From Microbacterium saperdae (GTDB taxonomy: Bacteria; Actinomycetota; Actinomycetes; Actinomycetales; Microbacteriaceae), in contig NZ_VFOX01000001.1 in the NCBI RefSeq assembly GCF_006716345.1, positions 1,426,001 through 1,490,000 on the forward strand: a stretch of DNA of 64,000 nucleotides. Reading direction: 5' to 3'. A program made the translations under genes and the position numbers. Positions 26,571-34,801 of this stretch are shown in pieces (position 1 is the stretch's first letter; every line of letters begins with the position of its first letter). The notes beneath the pieces are model-generated. The model was not told the origin of the DNA and did no database searches. It saw only the letters and a program-made list of their open reading frames with translations.

Positions 26571-27503
26571 TCAGACCGCGGCTGCTGCGGTGACCGCGGC
26601 GATCGCGCGATCCATCGAGCTGCCCAGGTTCCACTTCGCCGCCAGTGCCAGAGCCGTGGAGGATTCCGCGTCATCGAGCCCGTGCAGTCGTGTGCCGGGT
26701 GCCGAGATCGGCAGGGACGTCGCCACCGCAACCACGGTCGGGGCGACGTCGAGGTAGGCGGAGGCTGCGAGGACCTTGGCGCGGACGCCGGCGCTCATGC
26801 CCTCACCCGCTTCGGCGGCTGCGCGGATTCCGGCGAGATCGACGTGGTTCTGCAACAGGGTCGCAGCCGTCTTCTCTCCGACGCCGGCGACTCCGGGAAG
26901 TCCGTCGGACGCGTCTCCGCGCATCGTGGCGAAGTCGGCGTACTGCGAGGGGAGCACGCCGTACTTCGCGACGACCGTGGCGTCGGTGACGATCTCGAGG
27001 TTGCTCATCCCTCGTGCGGTGTAGATCACGCGAACGTCGCGGGAGTCGTCGACGAGTTGGAAGAGGTCGCGGTCGCCCGTGACGATGTCGACGGCCATGT
27101 CGGCGTCGGTGGCGAGCGTGCCGATCACGTCGTCGGCCTCATGCTCGGCGATGCCGATGATCGGGATGTCGAGGGCCGCGAGCGTCTGGCGGATGAGCGG
27201 GATCTGCGCTTCGAGCGGGTCCGGCACCTCTTCGACATCGGGGCCTGCGGCGACGACTTCGACGACCCGGTGAGCCTTGTAGCTGGGGATGAGATCGACC
27301 CGCCACTGAGGGCGCCAGTCGTCGTCCCAGCACGCGATCACGTGCGTGGGTTGGTACAGGGTGACGAGCTTCGCGATGATGTCGAGCAGACCGCGAGCCG
27401 CATTGATGGGGGATCCATCGGGCGCGGTCACCTTGTCGGGTACGCCGTAGAACGCGCGGAAGTACAGGCTGGCGGTATCGAGCAACATGAGACGGTCGGT
27501 CAC
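26571..27503 (-). CDS. 5'-3' exonuclease (PolA N-terminal-like, stand-alone)
   Basis: 310 aa. It matches the FEN-type 5' nuclease domain of DNA polymerase I without the polymerase. Metal-site residues lie in MLLDTASLYFRAFYG, CWDDDWRPQWR, AEHEADDVIGTLA, VTGDRDLFQLV and MRGDASDGLPGVAGVGEKTA, the last being the helix-turn-helix/H3TH element. Stand-alone copies are frequent in actinobacteria and probably help remove RNA primers or flaps. GTG start; CAGACT lies 7 nt upstream as a possible leaderless -10. Confidence 0.92.
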   Translation of the reverse strand: MTDRLMLLDTASLYFRAFYGVPDKVTAPDGSPINAARGLLDIIAKLVTLYQPTHVIACWDDDWRPQWRVDLIPSYKAHRVVEVVAAGPDVEEVPDPLEAQIPLIRQTLAALDIPIIGIAEHEADDVIGTLATDADMAVDIVTGDRDLFQLVDDSRDVRVIYTARGMSNLEIVTDATVVAKYGVLPSQYADFATMRGDASDGLPGVAGVGEKTAATLLQNHVDLAGIRAAAEAGEGMSAGVRAKVLAASAYLDVAPTVVAVATSLPISAPGTRLHGLDDAESSTALALAAKWNLGSSMDRAIAAVTAAAAV

Positions 27504-27589
27504 GAATCACAGTCTGGCACGGGCAGCGGACACGGGTGGGGTGTTGTGCCGGGTCTGAGACGGTTCGCCTCGCTCCGACACTCAGGGGT

Positions 27590-28315
27590 ATGACGGTTTC
27601 TCTTCGCGCGTTCTCCTCTCTCGCCCTGGGCGGGCTCCTGCTCGCCTCCGTGTTGGTGGGCTGCTCGACGAATGCCGGGAGTTCTCCGGCGCCCGAGTCG
27701 ACGGGCGAGCCGATCTCCGCAGACACGTCGTACGCGCCGCAGGCCGCGTGGCTGGACTCGACTGCTTTCGTGCTGAAGACCTGGAGCGACGCGTGCGCTC
27801 CTCAGGTGGGAGACCTCGTCGCCGGGAACCAGTCGCTCGAGATCGTGCTCGTGAAGAACGAGGACGAGATGTGCGCGACGGTGCAGACCGCGCACGGCAC
27901 CTACCTCGGCCTGCCTGCCGGGTTCGATTCGTCGCGTCCGGTCGAGCTCACCATCACCGACGTGGGAGGGACGGAGACCGACCTCACCTTGCCTGCACTC
28001 GACGGCGGCGAGATCATTCCGGCGGACAGGATGAGCGGGCAGATTCCCGCCGCGGCCTGGTTCGGAGATCAGGAGCTCGCCGTGCTCACCTGGGGATCCT
28101 CGACGTGCATGCCCGGGTCCGGTGAGGTGGAGGCGGTGAGTGAGACCGAGGCCGTCGTCAGACTGCACTCGCATACGGACACGATCTGCACGAGGGACCT
28201 GGTGCCGCAGATCACGTTCGTGCCGGCGAAGGGGATCGCGGCGGACGCTGTGCTGACCCTCGCTGACCACGTGGATGCAGAAGGTGAGCCTGTGGTGTTG
28301 AGAGTCGTCAGCTAG
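27590..28315 (+). CDS. Secreted lipoprotein, function unknown
   Basis: 241 aa. Residues 1-24 form a signal peptide (RAFSSLALGGLLLASVLVGC) with lipobox LVGC. The mature part contains two similar halves: each starts with a W-L/F-D or W-F-G segment, then CAPQVGDL or CMPGSGEV, followed by a second Cys (EMCATV, TICTRD). The four cysteines suggest two disulfides in a duplicated beta fold. I do not recognise a family. ATG 27590 was chosen as the base of the signal peptide. Confidence 0.78.
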   Translation: MTVSLRAFSSLALGGLLLASVLVGCSTNAGSSPAPESTGEPISADTSYAPQAAWLDSTAFVLKTWSDACAPQVGDLVAGNQSLEIVLVKNEDEMCATVQTAHGTYLGLPAGFDSSRPVELTITDVGGTETDLTLPALDGGEIIPADRMSGQIPAAAWFGDQELAVLTWGSSTCMPGSGEVEAVSETEAVVRLHSHTDTICTRDLVPQITFVPAKGIAADAVLTLADHVDAEGEPVVLRVVS

Positions 28316-28331
28316 TCGGAGACGGTATGTC

Positions 28332-29162
28332 TCAGCAGCCGGGGCCTGTCGGCTTCTGCGCGCAGGTGAAGGCCACGAGGGCGGTGTGGGCTTCGAAGAT
28401 GCGGATCTCCTGATCAGGACCGTCGCTCGTCAGCTCGCCGGATACAGGGAACCAACCGATGCCGAGATCGACCTCGGCGGTGTAGCGCACGTCCACGTCG
28501 GCCAGGTAGGTGCCGCGCTCCTGATAGACGTGGCTCGTGGAGGTGGGGGTGAACTGCGCCTGCCCGAGGCTGCTCCACGTCTCACCGCCGGTGGCCGTCG
28601 TCGCACGATAGTCGTCGCCGTAGTCGAAGTCGTACCCGACGGGAGTGAAGCGTACGGAGATCGGGAAGCCGAAGAGCGTCCCGGTGCGGGTGTGCGCGGA
28701 CGCGGCCGCGACGAAGTTCGTCGGCATGCCCGCGATGCCGACATTGCCCGGTTCACCGACGGCGGTCGTCGGATCGGGGGCGAAGGCGGCGAGGTCGGTC
28801 ATCGTGATGGCCGGTAGGGCCGGTTCCTCGGGATCCGCGGGGTCCGCCTCTTCAGGCTCCTCGGTGGCTCGGAAGCAGCGGAGGTAGCTGTTCCAGTTCG
28901 CGAGGCAGTCATCGAAGCTGAACTCCTTCGGTGGAGTCCAGGTGCCGGTGTTGGTGTCGGGGATGTTGCCGGGAGCGGACGGCCCAGGCGAGCCAGGGGA
29001 GTTGCGATCGCCGGTGACCGTGAGAGTGGTGCCTGTGTTTGTGGTGCACAAGCCGGCCAAGTGAGCGTCAAACGAACATGTGCTCCCGCTCGCTGGCACG
29101 ACAAGTGCCATCAACAGTGACGAGGCTGCTGTCGCGATAGCGCCCGGTGCGAGGTGCCTCAA
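28332..29162 (-). CDS. Secreted protein with C-terminal PKD-like region, function unknown
   Basis: 276 aa. An N-terminal hydrophobic signal (about 8-28, AIATAASSLLMALVVPASG) is followed by a Pro/Gly/Thr linker, a short cysteine pair region (CLANWNSYLRC), an acidic EEP spacer and a beta-rich C-terminal domain with FDYGDD and TSHVYQERGTYLADVDVRY, which resembles PKD domains (H-x-Y followed by G-x-Y). The TTG start overlaps the stop of the upstream lipoprotein gene (TTGA); one codon further up is another TTG. Likely cell-surface exposed. Confidence 0.75.
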   Translation of the reverse strand: MRHLAPGAIATAASSLLMALVVPASGSTCSFDAHLAGLCTTNTGTTLTVTGDRNSPGSPGPSAPGNIPDTNTGTWTPPKEFSFDDCLANWNSYLRCFRATEEPEEADPADPEEPALPAITMTDLAAFAPDPTTAVGEPGNVGIAGMPTNFVAAASAHTRTGTLFGFPISVRFTPVGYDFDYGDDYRATTATGGETWSSLGQAQFTPTSTSHVYQERGTYLADVDVRYTAEVDLGIGWFPVSGELTSDGPDQEIRIFEAHTALVAFTCAQKPTGPGC

Positions 29163-29698
29163 CAATCCGCGCCGTCCAGAACAGTGGAATCTGAGATCAG
29201 CAACATGTCATCGACGTGGACAAAAGTCACCTCGAGTGAGGAGGCATCCGGCCGATCTGCGGGGGTGACGTCATTCCCCTCGACATCGACCAAACGTGTG
29301 TTTGCGGCGATTATGCACACCGTTGCACTGACAACCTCTGGTGAAGAGCTGAGCAGCGTCGAAGTGCCTGTGAACGATGCGAGCGATGCCTCGCCTTCGA
29401 GGTGAAGGTCTTTCTCCGACAGCAGATTGGCGGTGTCGATGTCGGCTTCGAGTGCGCTTCCGGTAAGAAGCAACCGCGGATCGGGTGTGCTGCTACCGGA
29501 TATTCGTGCGTTGCCGGCATCTATGTACGCCCGATACGTCTCCTCCGCAGCGGCGAAGGCTTCTTCCTCCGAGGCGAACGCGGGCGTCGGCGACGGTTCA
29601 GGCTCCGGGATGGGGGAGCATCCGAGGATGCCGACGGCGGACAGCGCGATGAAGCAGACGGCGAGCGGAGGGCGATGAGCGGAGTGGAGGCGAGGCAC
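29159..29698 (-). CDS. Lipoprotein, function unknown, coupled to the PKD-like protein
   Basis: 179 aa. GTG start, signal peptide with lipobox (ALSAVGILGC), then a Pro/Glu spacer and a small domain that starts EEEAFAAAEETYRAYIDAGNA. This resembles secreted NTF2-like or DUF4878-type modules of actinobacterial lipoproteins (tentative). The final residues LLISDSTVLDGADC carry a terminal Cys. The first gene of a two-gene operon with the PKD-like protein. Confidence 0.75.
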   Translation of the reverse strand: MPRLHSAHRPPLAVCFIALSAVGILGCSPIPEPEPSPTPAFASEEEAFAAAEETYRAYIDAGNARISGSSTPDPRLLLTGSALEADIDTANLLSEKDLHLEGEASLASFTGTSTLLSSSPEVVSATVCIIAANTRLVDVEGNDVTPADRPDASSLEVTFVHVDDMLLISDSTVLDGADC

Positions 29699-29704
29699 CC
29701 GGAC

Positions 29705-29710
29705 AAGCTA
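29705..29710 (-). promoter_or_regulatory. -10 box of the lipoprotein operon, leaderless spacing
   Basis: TAGCTT on the minus strand ends 6 nt before the GTG at 29698. Confidence 0.5.
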
Positions 29711-29791
29711 ATGGAATGCCGCCGCTGCCGCCGGAGTTATCCACAGCGATGTCGATGATGACACCGGCCCCATCAGCATCCGAACTTCTGA

Positions 29792-29797
29792 TAATCT
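29792..29797 (+). promoter_or_regulatory. Putative -10 box of rpsA
   Basis: TAATCT lies about 140 nt before the rpsA start and implies a leader of about 130 nt. The rest of this intergenic stretch contains a TTATCCACA site (29737-29745) and no gene. Confidence 0.45.
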
Positions 29798-29935
29798 GAA
29801 GTGTCACTCGTGGCGTGCACTTGCATGCGCTCGTGACGTGCAATCCCAATCCATCCGCTGTGAAGCATGATGTCGGCCGTGCGCGGCCGTTGCCTCGCAG
29901 CCCTGAGTTCCCATTCAACAAGGACAACCCACTAC

Positions 29936-31393
29936 ATGACTACCGCAACGACCGCCCCGGCCACCAAGCAGGTCGCCATCAACGACATCGGATCTGCTGA
30001 GGACTTCCTGGCCGCGGTCGAGAAGACCCTGAAGTTCTTCAACGACGGCGACATCATCGAAGGCACGATCGTCAAGATCGACCGCGATGAGGTCCTCCTC
30101 GATGTCGGATACAAGACCGAGGGTGTCATCCCCTCGCGCGAGCTTTCGATCAAGCACGACGTCGACCCCAACGAGGTCGTCGCTGTCGGCGACCTGGTCG
30201 AGGCCCTCGTTCTCCAGAAGGAGGACAAGGAAGGCCGTCTGATCCTCTCCAAGAAGCGCGCACAGTACGAGCGTGCCTGGGGAGACGTCGAGAAGATCAA
30301 GGAGAACGACGGCGTCGTCACCGGTACCGTCATCGAGGTCGTCAAGGGTGGCCTCATCGTCGACATCGGACTCCGTGGCTTCCTTCCGGCTTCGCTCATC
30401 GAGCTGCGTCGCGTCCGCGACCTCACGCCGTACCTGGGCCAGGAGATCGAGGCGAAGATCCTCGAGCTCGACAAGAACCGCAACAACGTCGTCCTCAGCC
30501 GCCGTGCGCTGCTCGAGCAGACGCAGTCGGAGTCGCGCACCACGTTCCTGAACAACCTGCACAAGGGTCAGGTCCGCAAGGGTGTCGTGTCGTCGATCGT
30601 CAACTTCGGTGCGTTCGTCGACCTGGGTGGCGTTGACGGCCTCGTGCACGTCTCCGAGCTGTCCTGGAAGCACATCGAGCACGCCTCCGAGGTCGTCGAG
30701 GTCGGCCAGGAGGTCACCGTCGAGATCCTCGAGGTCGACCTGGACCGCGAGCGCGTCTCCCTGTCGCTGAAGGCGACGCAGGAGGACCCGTGGCAGGTCT
30801 TCGCCCGCACCCACGCGATCGGACAGGTCACGCCGGGTAAGGTCACGAAGCTCGTTCCGTTCGGTGCGTTCGTTCGCGTCGCAGACGGCATCGAGGGCCT
30901 CGTCCACATCTCCGAGCTCTCCAGCAAGCACGTCGAGCTGGCCGAGCAGGTCGTCTCCGTCGGCGAAGAGGTCTTCGTCAAGGTCATCGACATCGACCTG
31001 GAGCGTCGCCGCATCTCGCTGTCGCTCAAGCAGGCCAACGAGTCGGTCGACCCCAACGGCACCGAGTTCGACCCGGCCCTCTACGGCATGGTCGCGGAGT
31101 ACGACGAGAACGGCGAGTACAAGTACCCGGAGGGCTTCGACGCCGAGACCGGTGCGTGGAAGGAAGGCTTCGACGCCCAGCGCGAGGCATGGGAGCAGGA
31201 GTACGCTGCAGCCCAGGCTCGCTGGGAGGCGCACAAGGCTCAGGTCACCAAGGCGGCCGAGGCCGAGGCAGCAGCCGGCGAGGACTTCGGCGGCGGCCAG
31301 ACCTTCTCCAGCGAGACCGCTGGTGCGGGCACGCTGGCGGACGACGAGGCACTCGCGGCTCTCCGCGAGAAGCTCTCGGGCGGCAACGCTTAA
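29936..31393 (+). CDS. rpsA: 30S ribosomal protein S1
   Basis: 485 aa. Four S1 RNA-binding domains are visible: DIIEGTIVKIDRDEVLLDVG (about 33-105), a second starting DGVVTGTVIEVVKGG, a third starting GQVRKGVVSSIVNFGAFVDL, and a fourth starting GQVTPGKVTKLVPFGAFVRV. Four to five domains plus an acidic tail is the actinobacterial form, shorter than the six-domain proteobacterial one. The ATG was chosen because AAGGAC lies upstream and the conserved protein begins there. Confidence 0.97.
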   Translation: MTTATTAPATKQVAINDIGSAEDFLAAVEKTLKFFNDGDIIEGTIVKIDRDEVLLDVGYKTEGVIPSRELSIKHDVDPNEVVAVGDLVEALVLQKEDKEGRLILSKKRAQYERAWGDVEKIKENDGVVTGTVIEVVKGGLIVDIGLRGFLPASLIELRRVRDLTPYLGQEIEAKILELDKNRNNVVLSRRALLEQTQSESRTTFLNNLHKGQVRKGVVSSIVNFGAFVDLGGVDGLVHVSELSWKHIEHASEVVEVGQEVTVEILEVDLDRERVSLSLKATQEDPWQVFARTHAIGQVTPGKVTKLVPFGAFVRVADGIEGLVHISELSSKHVELAEQVVSVGEEVFVKVIDIDLERRRISLSLKQANESVDPNGTEFDPALYGMVAEYDENGEYKYPEGFDAETGAWKEGFDAQREAWEQEYAAAQARWEAHKAQVTKAAEAEAAAGEDFGGGQTFSSETAGAGTLADDEALAALREKLSGGNA

Positions 31394-31407
31394 GCATCAC
31401 GCTCTGG

Positions 31408-31439
31408 AACGGGCCGTCACCTTCGGGTGGCGGCCCGTT
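31408..31439 (+). terminator. UUCG-capped hairpin terminator after rpsA
   Basis: AACGGGCCGTCACC-TTCG-GGTGGCGGCCCGTT, 14-bp stem with one G-U pair, 14 nt after the stop, followed by T. Confidence 0.85.
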
Positions 31440-31500
31440 TCGCGTCTCCCGCGCTGACGCACGACGCGGCACGGAACCGACGCGTGCCAGGATGGACACC

Positions 31501-32100
31501 ATGCCTCTCATCGCACTCACCGGCGGCATCGCATCCGGGAAGTCGACCATCGCCCGCCGGCTCGCGGAGAACGGCGCCGTCATCGTCGACGCAGACCAGA
31601 TCGTCCGAGACGTGCAGGCTCCGGGGACACCTGTGCTGCAACAGATCTCCGAGACGTTCGGGGCCGACGTGATCAGCCCGGATGGTGCGCTCGATCGTGC
31701 GGCCCTCGGCGCCAAGGTGTTCGGGGCGCCGGCTCTGCTGCAGCAGCTGAACGCGATCGTGCACCCCGCCGTGCGTGCAGAGTCGCAGCATCGGTTCGAG
31801 TCGGCACTCGCGGCAGACCCTTCTGCGGTCATCGTCTACGACGTGCCTCTGCTGGTCGAGGCCCGGGTCGACGATCCTTGGGACACCATCGTGGTGGCAC
31901 ATGCACCGGCCGACGAGCGCCGACGCAGGCTCGTGGAGTTGCGCGGCATGGACGAGTCCGCAGCGCAGGCGCGCATCGAGGCTCAGGTCTCCGACGAGAA
32001 GCGCCTGGCGATCGCCGACGTCGTGATCGACACCGCAGGCACACTCGCCGACACTCTCGCGCAGACGGACGCACTCTGGGAGCGGATCCGCCCGCAGTGA
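31501..32100 (+). CDS. coaE: Dephospho-CoA kinase
   Basis: 199 aa. The last step of coenzyme A synthesis. Walker A GGIASGKST (8-16) is followed by DADQIVRDVQ and the lid and core motif VYDVPLLVE. The C-terminus has SDEKRLAIADVVIDT. ATG 31501 is preceded at 7 nt by CAGGAT, a possible leaderless -10. ATG 31492 in the same frame would add three residues. rpsA-coaE is a conserved actinobacterial pair. Confidence 0.95.
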   Translation: MPLIALTGGIASGKSTIARRLAENGAVIVDADQIVRDVQAPGTPVLQQISETFGADVISPDGALDRAALGAKVFGAPALLQQLNAIVHPAVRAESQHRFESALAADPSAVIVYDVPLLVEARVDDPWDTIVVAHAPADERRRRLVELRGMDESAAQARIEAQVSDEKRLAIADVVIDTAGTLADTLAQTDALWERIRPQ

Positions 32101-33314
32101 ACCGGGAACCTTTCACAGGACACGCACCGGGGTCACCTCTCTACCGCCGTCTGATCGCCGGTCTCTTCTTCGCCGGCATCGCGACGTTCGCGCAGCTCTA
32201 CTCGACGCAGGCGGTGCTGCCGCAGATCGCTGCCGATCTCACCGTGTCGCCCGCCACCGCTGCTCTCACCGTCTCCGCGACCACGCTCGGACTCGCCGCA
32301 GCAGTGATCCCGTGGTCGATCGTGGCGGACCGCATCGGCCGGATCCCCGCCATGGCGATCGGGGTCCTCGCGGCGACGGTCCTCGGTCTCTGCGCCCCGT
32401 TGAGCGGGGAGATCGGCCTGTTCCTCGTCGTGCGCGTGGCCGAGGGCGTCGCGCTGGGGGCGGTTCCCGCCGTGGCTCTCGCCTACCTCAGCGAGGAGGT
32501 CCGTCCCCGTCACGCCGCCGCCGCGGCCGGCAGCTACATCGCCGGCACGACCGTCGGGGGTCTGCTGGGTCGAATCGTCTCGGGCGTGGTGGGGGAACTC
32601 GCCGGGTGGCGGATCGGGATCTGGACGGTCGCGATCGTCTGCGCGTTCGCCGCCGTGCTGTTCCTCCTGCTCACTCCGAAGGCGCAGGGGTTCGTGCCGC
32701 GACGTTTCGACGAGCAGGGCCCCGGGATCCTCGCTCGGCTGGCCGTGTCCCTGCGCTCTCCGCAGCTGCTCGCGCTCTATGCCCAGGGATTCCTGCTCAT
32801 GGGCGCCTTCGTCGCCGTCTACAACTATCTGGGGTTCCATCTCTCCGAAGCGCCCTTCCTCCTGCCCGCGTGGGTGGTCACACTGCTGTTCCTCGCCTAC
32901 CTCGCCGGAACCCTCTCGTCTCCATGGGCAGGGTCGCTCGCCTCGCGCTTCGGACGTTTTCCCGTGCTGCTCGTGTCGATCCTCGTGACCGCGTGTGGTG
33001 CGCTGCTGATGTTGATCCCGAGCACGCCACTCGTGATGGGTGGGCTGCTCCTTTTCACGGCCGGATTCTTCGGCGCCCATGCAGTGGCATCGGGGTGGAC
33101 ACCCGTGGCGGCCACGCCGCACACGCGCGCGCAGGCGTCGTCGCTGTACTACTTCGGCTACTACGCGGGGTCGAGCCTGTTCGGGTGGGCGCTCGGGCTG
33201 GTCTTCGGAGGGGCGAGCTGGACCTGGTTCGTCTTGTTGATCGTCGCGATGTGCGCGATGTCGGCAGGGATCGCGACGCTCGGGCTCCGCGCAGCACGGA
33301 CCGGTCGGCCCTGA
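32097..33314 (+). CDS. MFS transporter
   Basis: 405 aa with twelve hydrophobic helices. The loop after helix 2 has IVADRIGRIPAMAIG, the MFS motif A, and a matching LASRFGRFPVLL lies after helix 8. FAQLYSTQAVLPQIAADL in helix 1 is typical of YgaY/CynX-like drug or metabolite exporters. GTG start overlaps the coaE stop (GTGA), so it is cotranscribed with coaE. Substrate unknown. Confidence 0.9.
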   Translation: MNREPFTGHAPGSPLYRRLIAGLFFAGIATFAQLYSTQAVLPQIAADLTVSPATAALTVSATTLGLAAAVIPWSIVADRIGRIPAMAIGVLAATVLGLCAPLSGEIGLFLVVRVAEGVALGAVPAVALAYLSEEVRPRHAAAAAGSYIAGTTVGGLLGRIVSGVVGELAGWRIGIWTVAIVCAFAAVLFLLLTPKAQGFVPRRFDEQGPGILARLAVSLRSPQLLALYAQGFLLMGAFVAVYNYLGFHLSEAPFLLPAWVVTLLFLAYLAGTLSSPWAGSLASRFGRFPVLLVSILVTACGALLMLIPSTPLVMGGLLLFTAGFFGAHAVASGWTPVAATPHTRAQASSLYYFGYYAGSSLFGWALGLVFGGASWTWFVLLIVAMCAMSAGIATLGLRAARTGRP

Positions 33315-33355
33315 CGGCGGCTGCACCGTGAGGGAGGTCTGTCAGAGTGGCAGGT

Positions 33356-34147
33356 ATGAGTGAAGACCTTCTCGCGGCCTACGACGCCCAGCTCCGTACG
33401 AGCGCCGAGACCGCCCACGCACTGACGGTCCACGCCCACGGGCCGCTGCGTCTCGCTGTCTTCCCCGGCGGACGGGGCTTCGTCAGCTATTCGGATCTCG
33501 GCGGCGCGGATGCCGCGCAGATCGAACTGCTCATCGATGCGGCGCTCCGCCACTTCCGCGACCAGGACGGCATCACGTCCGTCGAGTGGAAGACGCGGGG
33601 ACACGACCGGGCGCCCGGTCTGCAGGAGGCGCTCGAGACGCGAGGATTCGTCGCAGAGGAGACGGAATCCATCATGATCGGTGAGGCGGCGCTGCTCGCC
33701 CACGACGTCGCGATTCCCGACGGCGTCCGCATTCGGCGCGCACGCACCGAAGCAGACGTCTGGGCGATGGAGGAGATGCAGGGTCTCGTGTTCGATGACC
33801 CGAACTGGCGTGTGCGTGCGGAGACGACCGTCCGTCGCATCCAGGAAGGTGATGAGGTCGAGCTCTGGATCGCGGAGGCCGCTGGCCGCGTCGTCAGCGC
33901 CGGCAGGTTGGAGCCGGTCGCCGGGACGCTCTTCGCGGGCCTGTGGGGCGGCGCGACGGTGGAGCCGTGGCGCGGCCGGGGGATCTATCGTGCGCTGACG
34001 GCCCAGCGCGCGCGAGCGGCATTGGCGCGAGGGAAGCGATACCTGAACTCGGATTCGACGGAGTTCTCACGGCCGATCCTGGAGCGCGCGGGTCTCGTCA
34101 AGGTGTCGACCACGACCCCCTACGTGTGGACTCCGCCATCTGGATGA
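33356..34147 (+). CDS. Tandem GNAT family acetyltransferase
   Basis: 263 aa. The C-terminal half holds a clear GNAT core (GVRIRRARTEADVWAMEEMQ, then WGGATVEPWRGRGIYRALTAQRARAAL with the acetyl-CoA loop and YLNSDSTEFSRPILERAGL). The N-terminal half (about 1-115) looks like a degenerate GNAT module. The ATG at 33356 has CAGAGT 7 nt upstream; a GTG at 33347 is an alternative. The 3' end overlaps the convergent DUF4126 gene by 28 bp. Confidence 0.85.
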   Translation: MSEDLLAAYDAQLRTSAETAHALTVHAHGPLRLAVFPGGRGFVSYSDLGGADAAQIELLIDAALRHFRDQDGITSVEWKTRGHDRAPGLQEALETRGFVAEETESIMIGEAALLAHDVAIPDGVRIRRARTEADVWAMEEMQGLVFDDPNWRVRAETTVRRIQEGDEVELWIAEAAGRVVSAGRLEPVAGTLFAGLWGGATVEPWRGRGIYRALTAQRARAALARGKRYLNSDSTEFSRPILERAGLVKVSTTTPYVWTPPSG

Positions 34148-34734
34148 CCGCCCACTCGGCGCTTTCGCGCTCGACGCCTCAGCACCACCACTGCGGCGAC
34201 GATGAGGCCGATGAGGAGGATCGCGGCCACGAGGGGGACGATGATCGCTGCGGCGGCCAGAATGAACGACGCGCCGTCTTCTGCGGTGCTCAGCACCGGG
34301 GCAGCGAGGCCACCGGTCGTGGCGTTGGCGGCCACGCGGGCGGTGGCCTTCACCACGTGGACCACCAGGGCGATCGCGATTCCGGAGGCGATCGGAATCC
34401 ACGAGCCGGTCGAGAAGAAGGACGCGGGGTCGTCGACGGCGACCGTCTGCGCGCTGGCTCCCGCACCGAACGCGACGCCGCCGGCGGCGGGCCGGATGAT
34501 GCTCTGGACGAGGTCGTTCACAGAATCGAGGGCGGGGATCTTGTCGGCCACGATCTCGAGCACGAGCAGAGCGCCGACGATCCAGAGCGCGAGGTCGCTG
34601 GAGAGCCAGGACCATCCGGTGGGCAGTTCCACGGCCGGAAGGAATCGATCGGCGAGCCCGAGCAGGAAGAGCGGCATCCAGGCATTGAGACCGGCGGCTG
34701 CGGCGAGGCTGGAGCCGACGATGAACTCGATCAC
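34120..34734 (-). CDS. DUF4126 family membrane protein
   Basis: 204 aa with about five hydrophobic segments. SSLAAAAGLNAWMPLFLLGLADR at the start and DKIPALDSVNDLVQSIIRPAAGG in the middle are the family signature. A final basic segment RRRARKRRVGG follows the last helix. Function unknown. GTG start with TAAGGT 6 nt upstream. Confidence 0.87.
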   Translation of the reverse strand: MIEFIVGSSLAAAAGLNAWMPLFLLGLADRFLPAVELPTGWSWLSSDLALWIVGALLVLEIVADKIPALDSVNDLVQSIIRPAAGGVAFGAGASAQTVAVDDPASFFSTGSWIPIASGIAIALVVHVVKATARVAANATTGGLAAPVLSTAEDGASFILAAAAIIVPLVAAILLIGLIVAAVVVLRRRARKRRVGGHPDGGVHT

Positions 34735-34740
34735 GCTCCC

Positions 34741-34746
34741 ACCTTA
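34741..34746 (-). promoter_or_regulatory. -10 box of the DUF4126 gene, leaderless spacing
   Basis: TAAGGT on the minus strand ends 6 nt before the GTG; GGGAG in the spacer is an alternative ribosome site. Confidence 0.48.
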
Positions 34747-34788
34747 GGCGGAGGTGGCATCGCCGGCCCGAATGTCGGAGGGGCGGCT

Positions 34789-34794
34789 TACGCT
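34789..34794 (+). promoter_or_regulatory. -10 box of uvrB, leaderless spacing
   Basis: TACGCT ends 7 nt before ATG 34802. No TCGAAC-N4-GTTCGA LexA box was seen nearby. Confidence 0.6.
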
Positions 34795-34801
34795 GGAAGG
34801 T

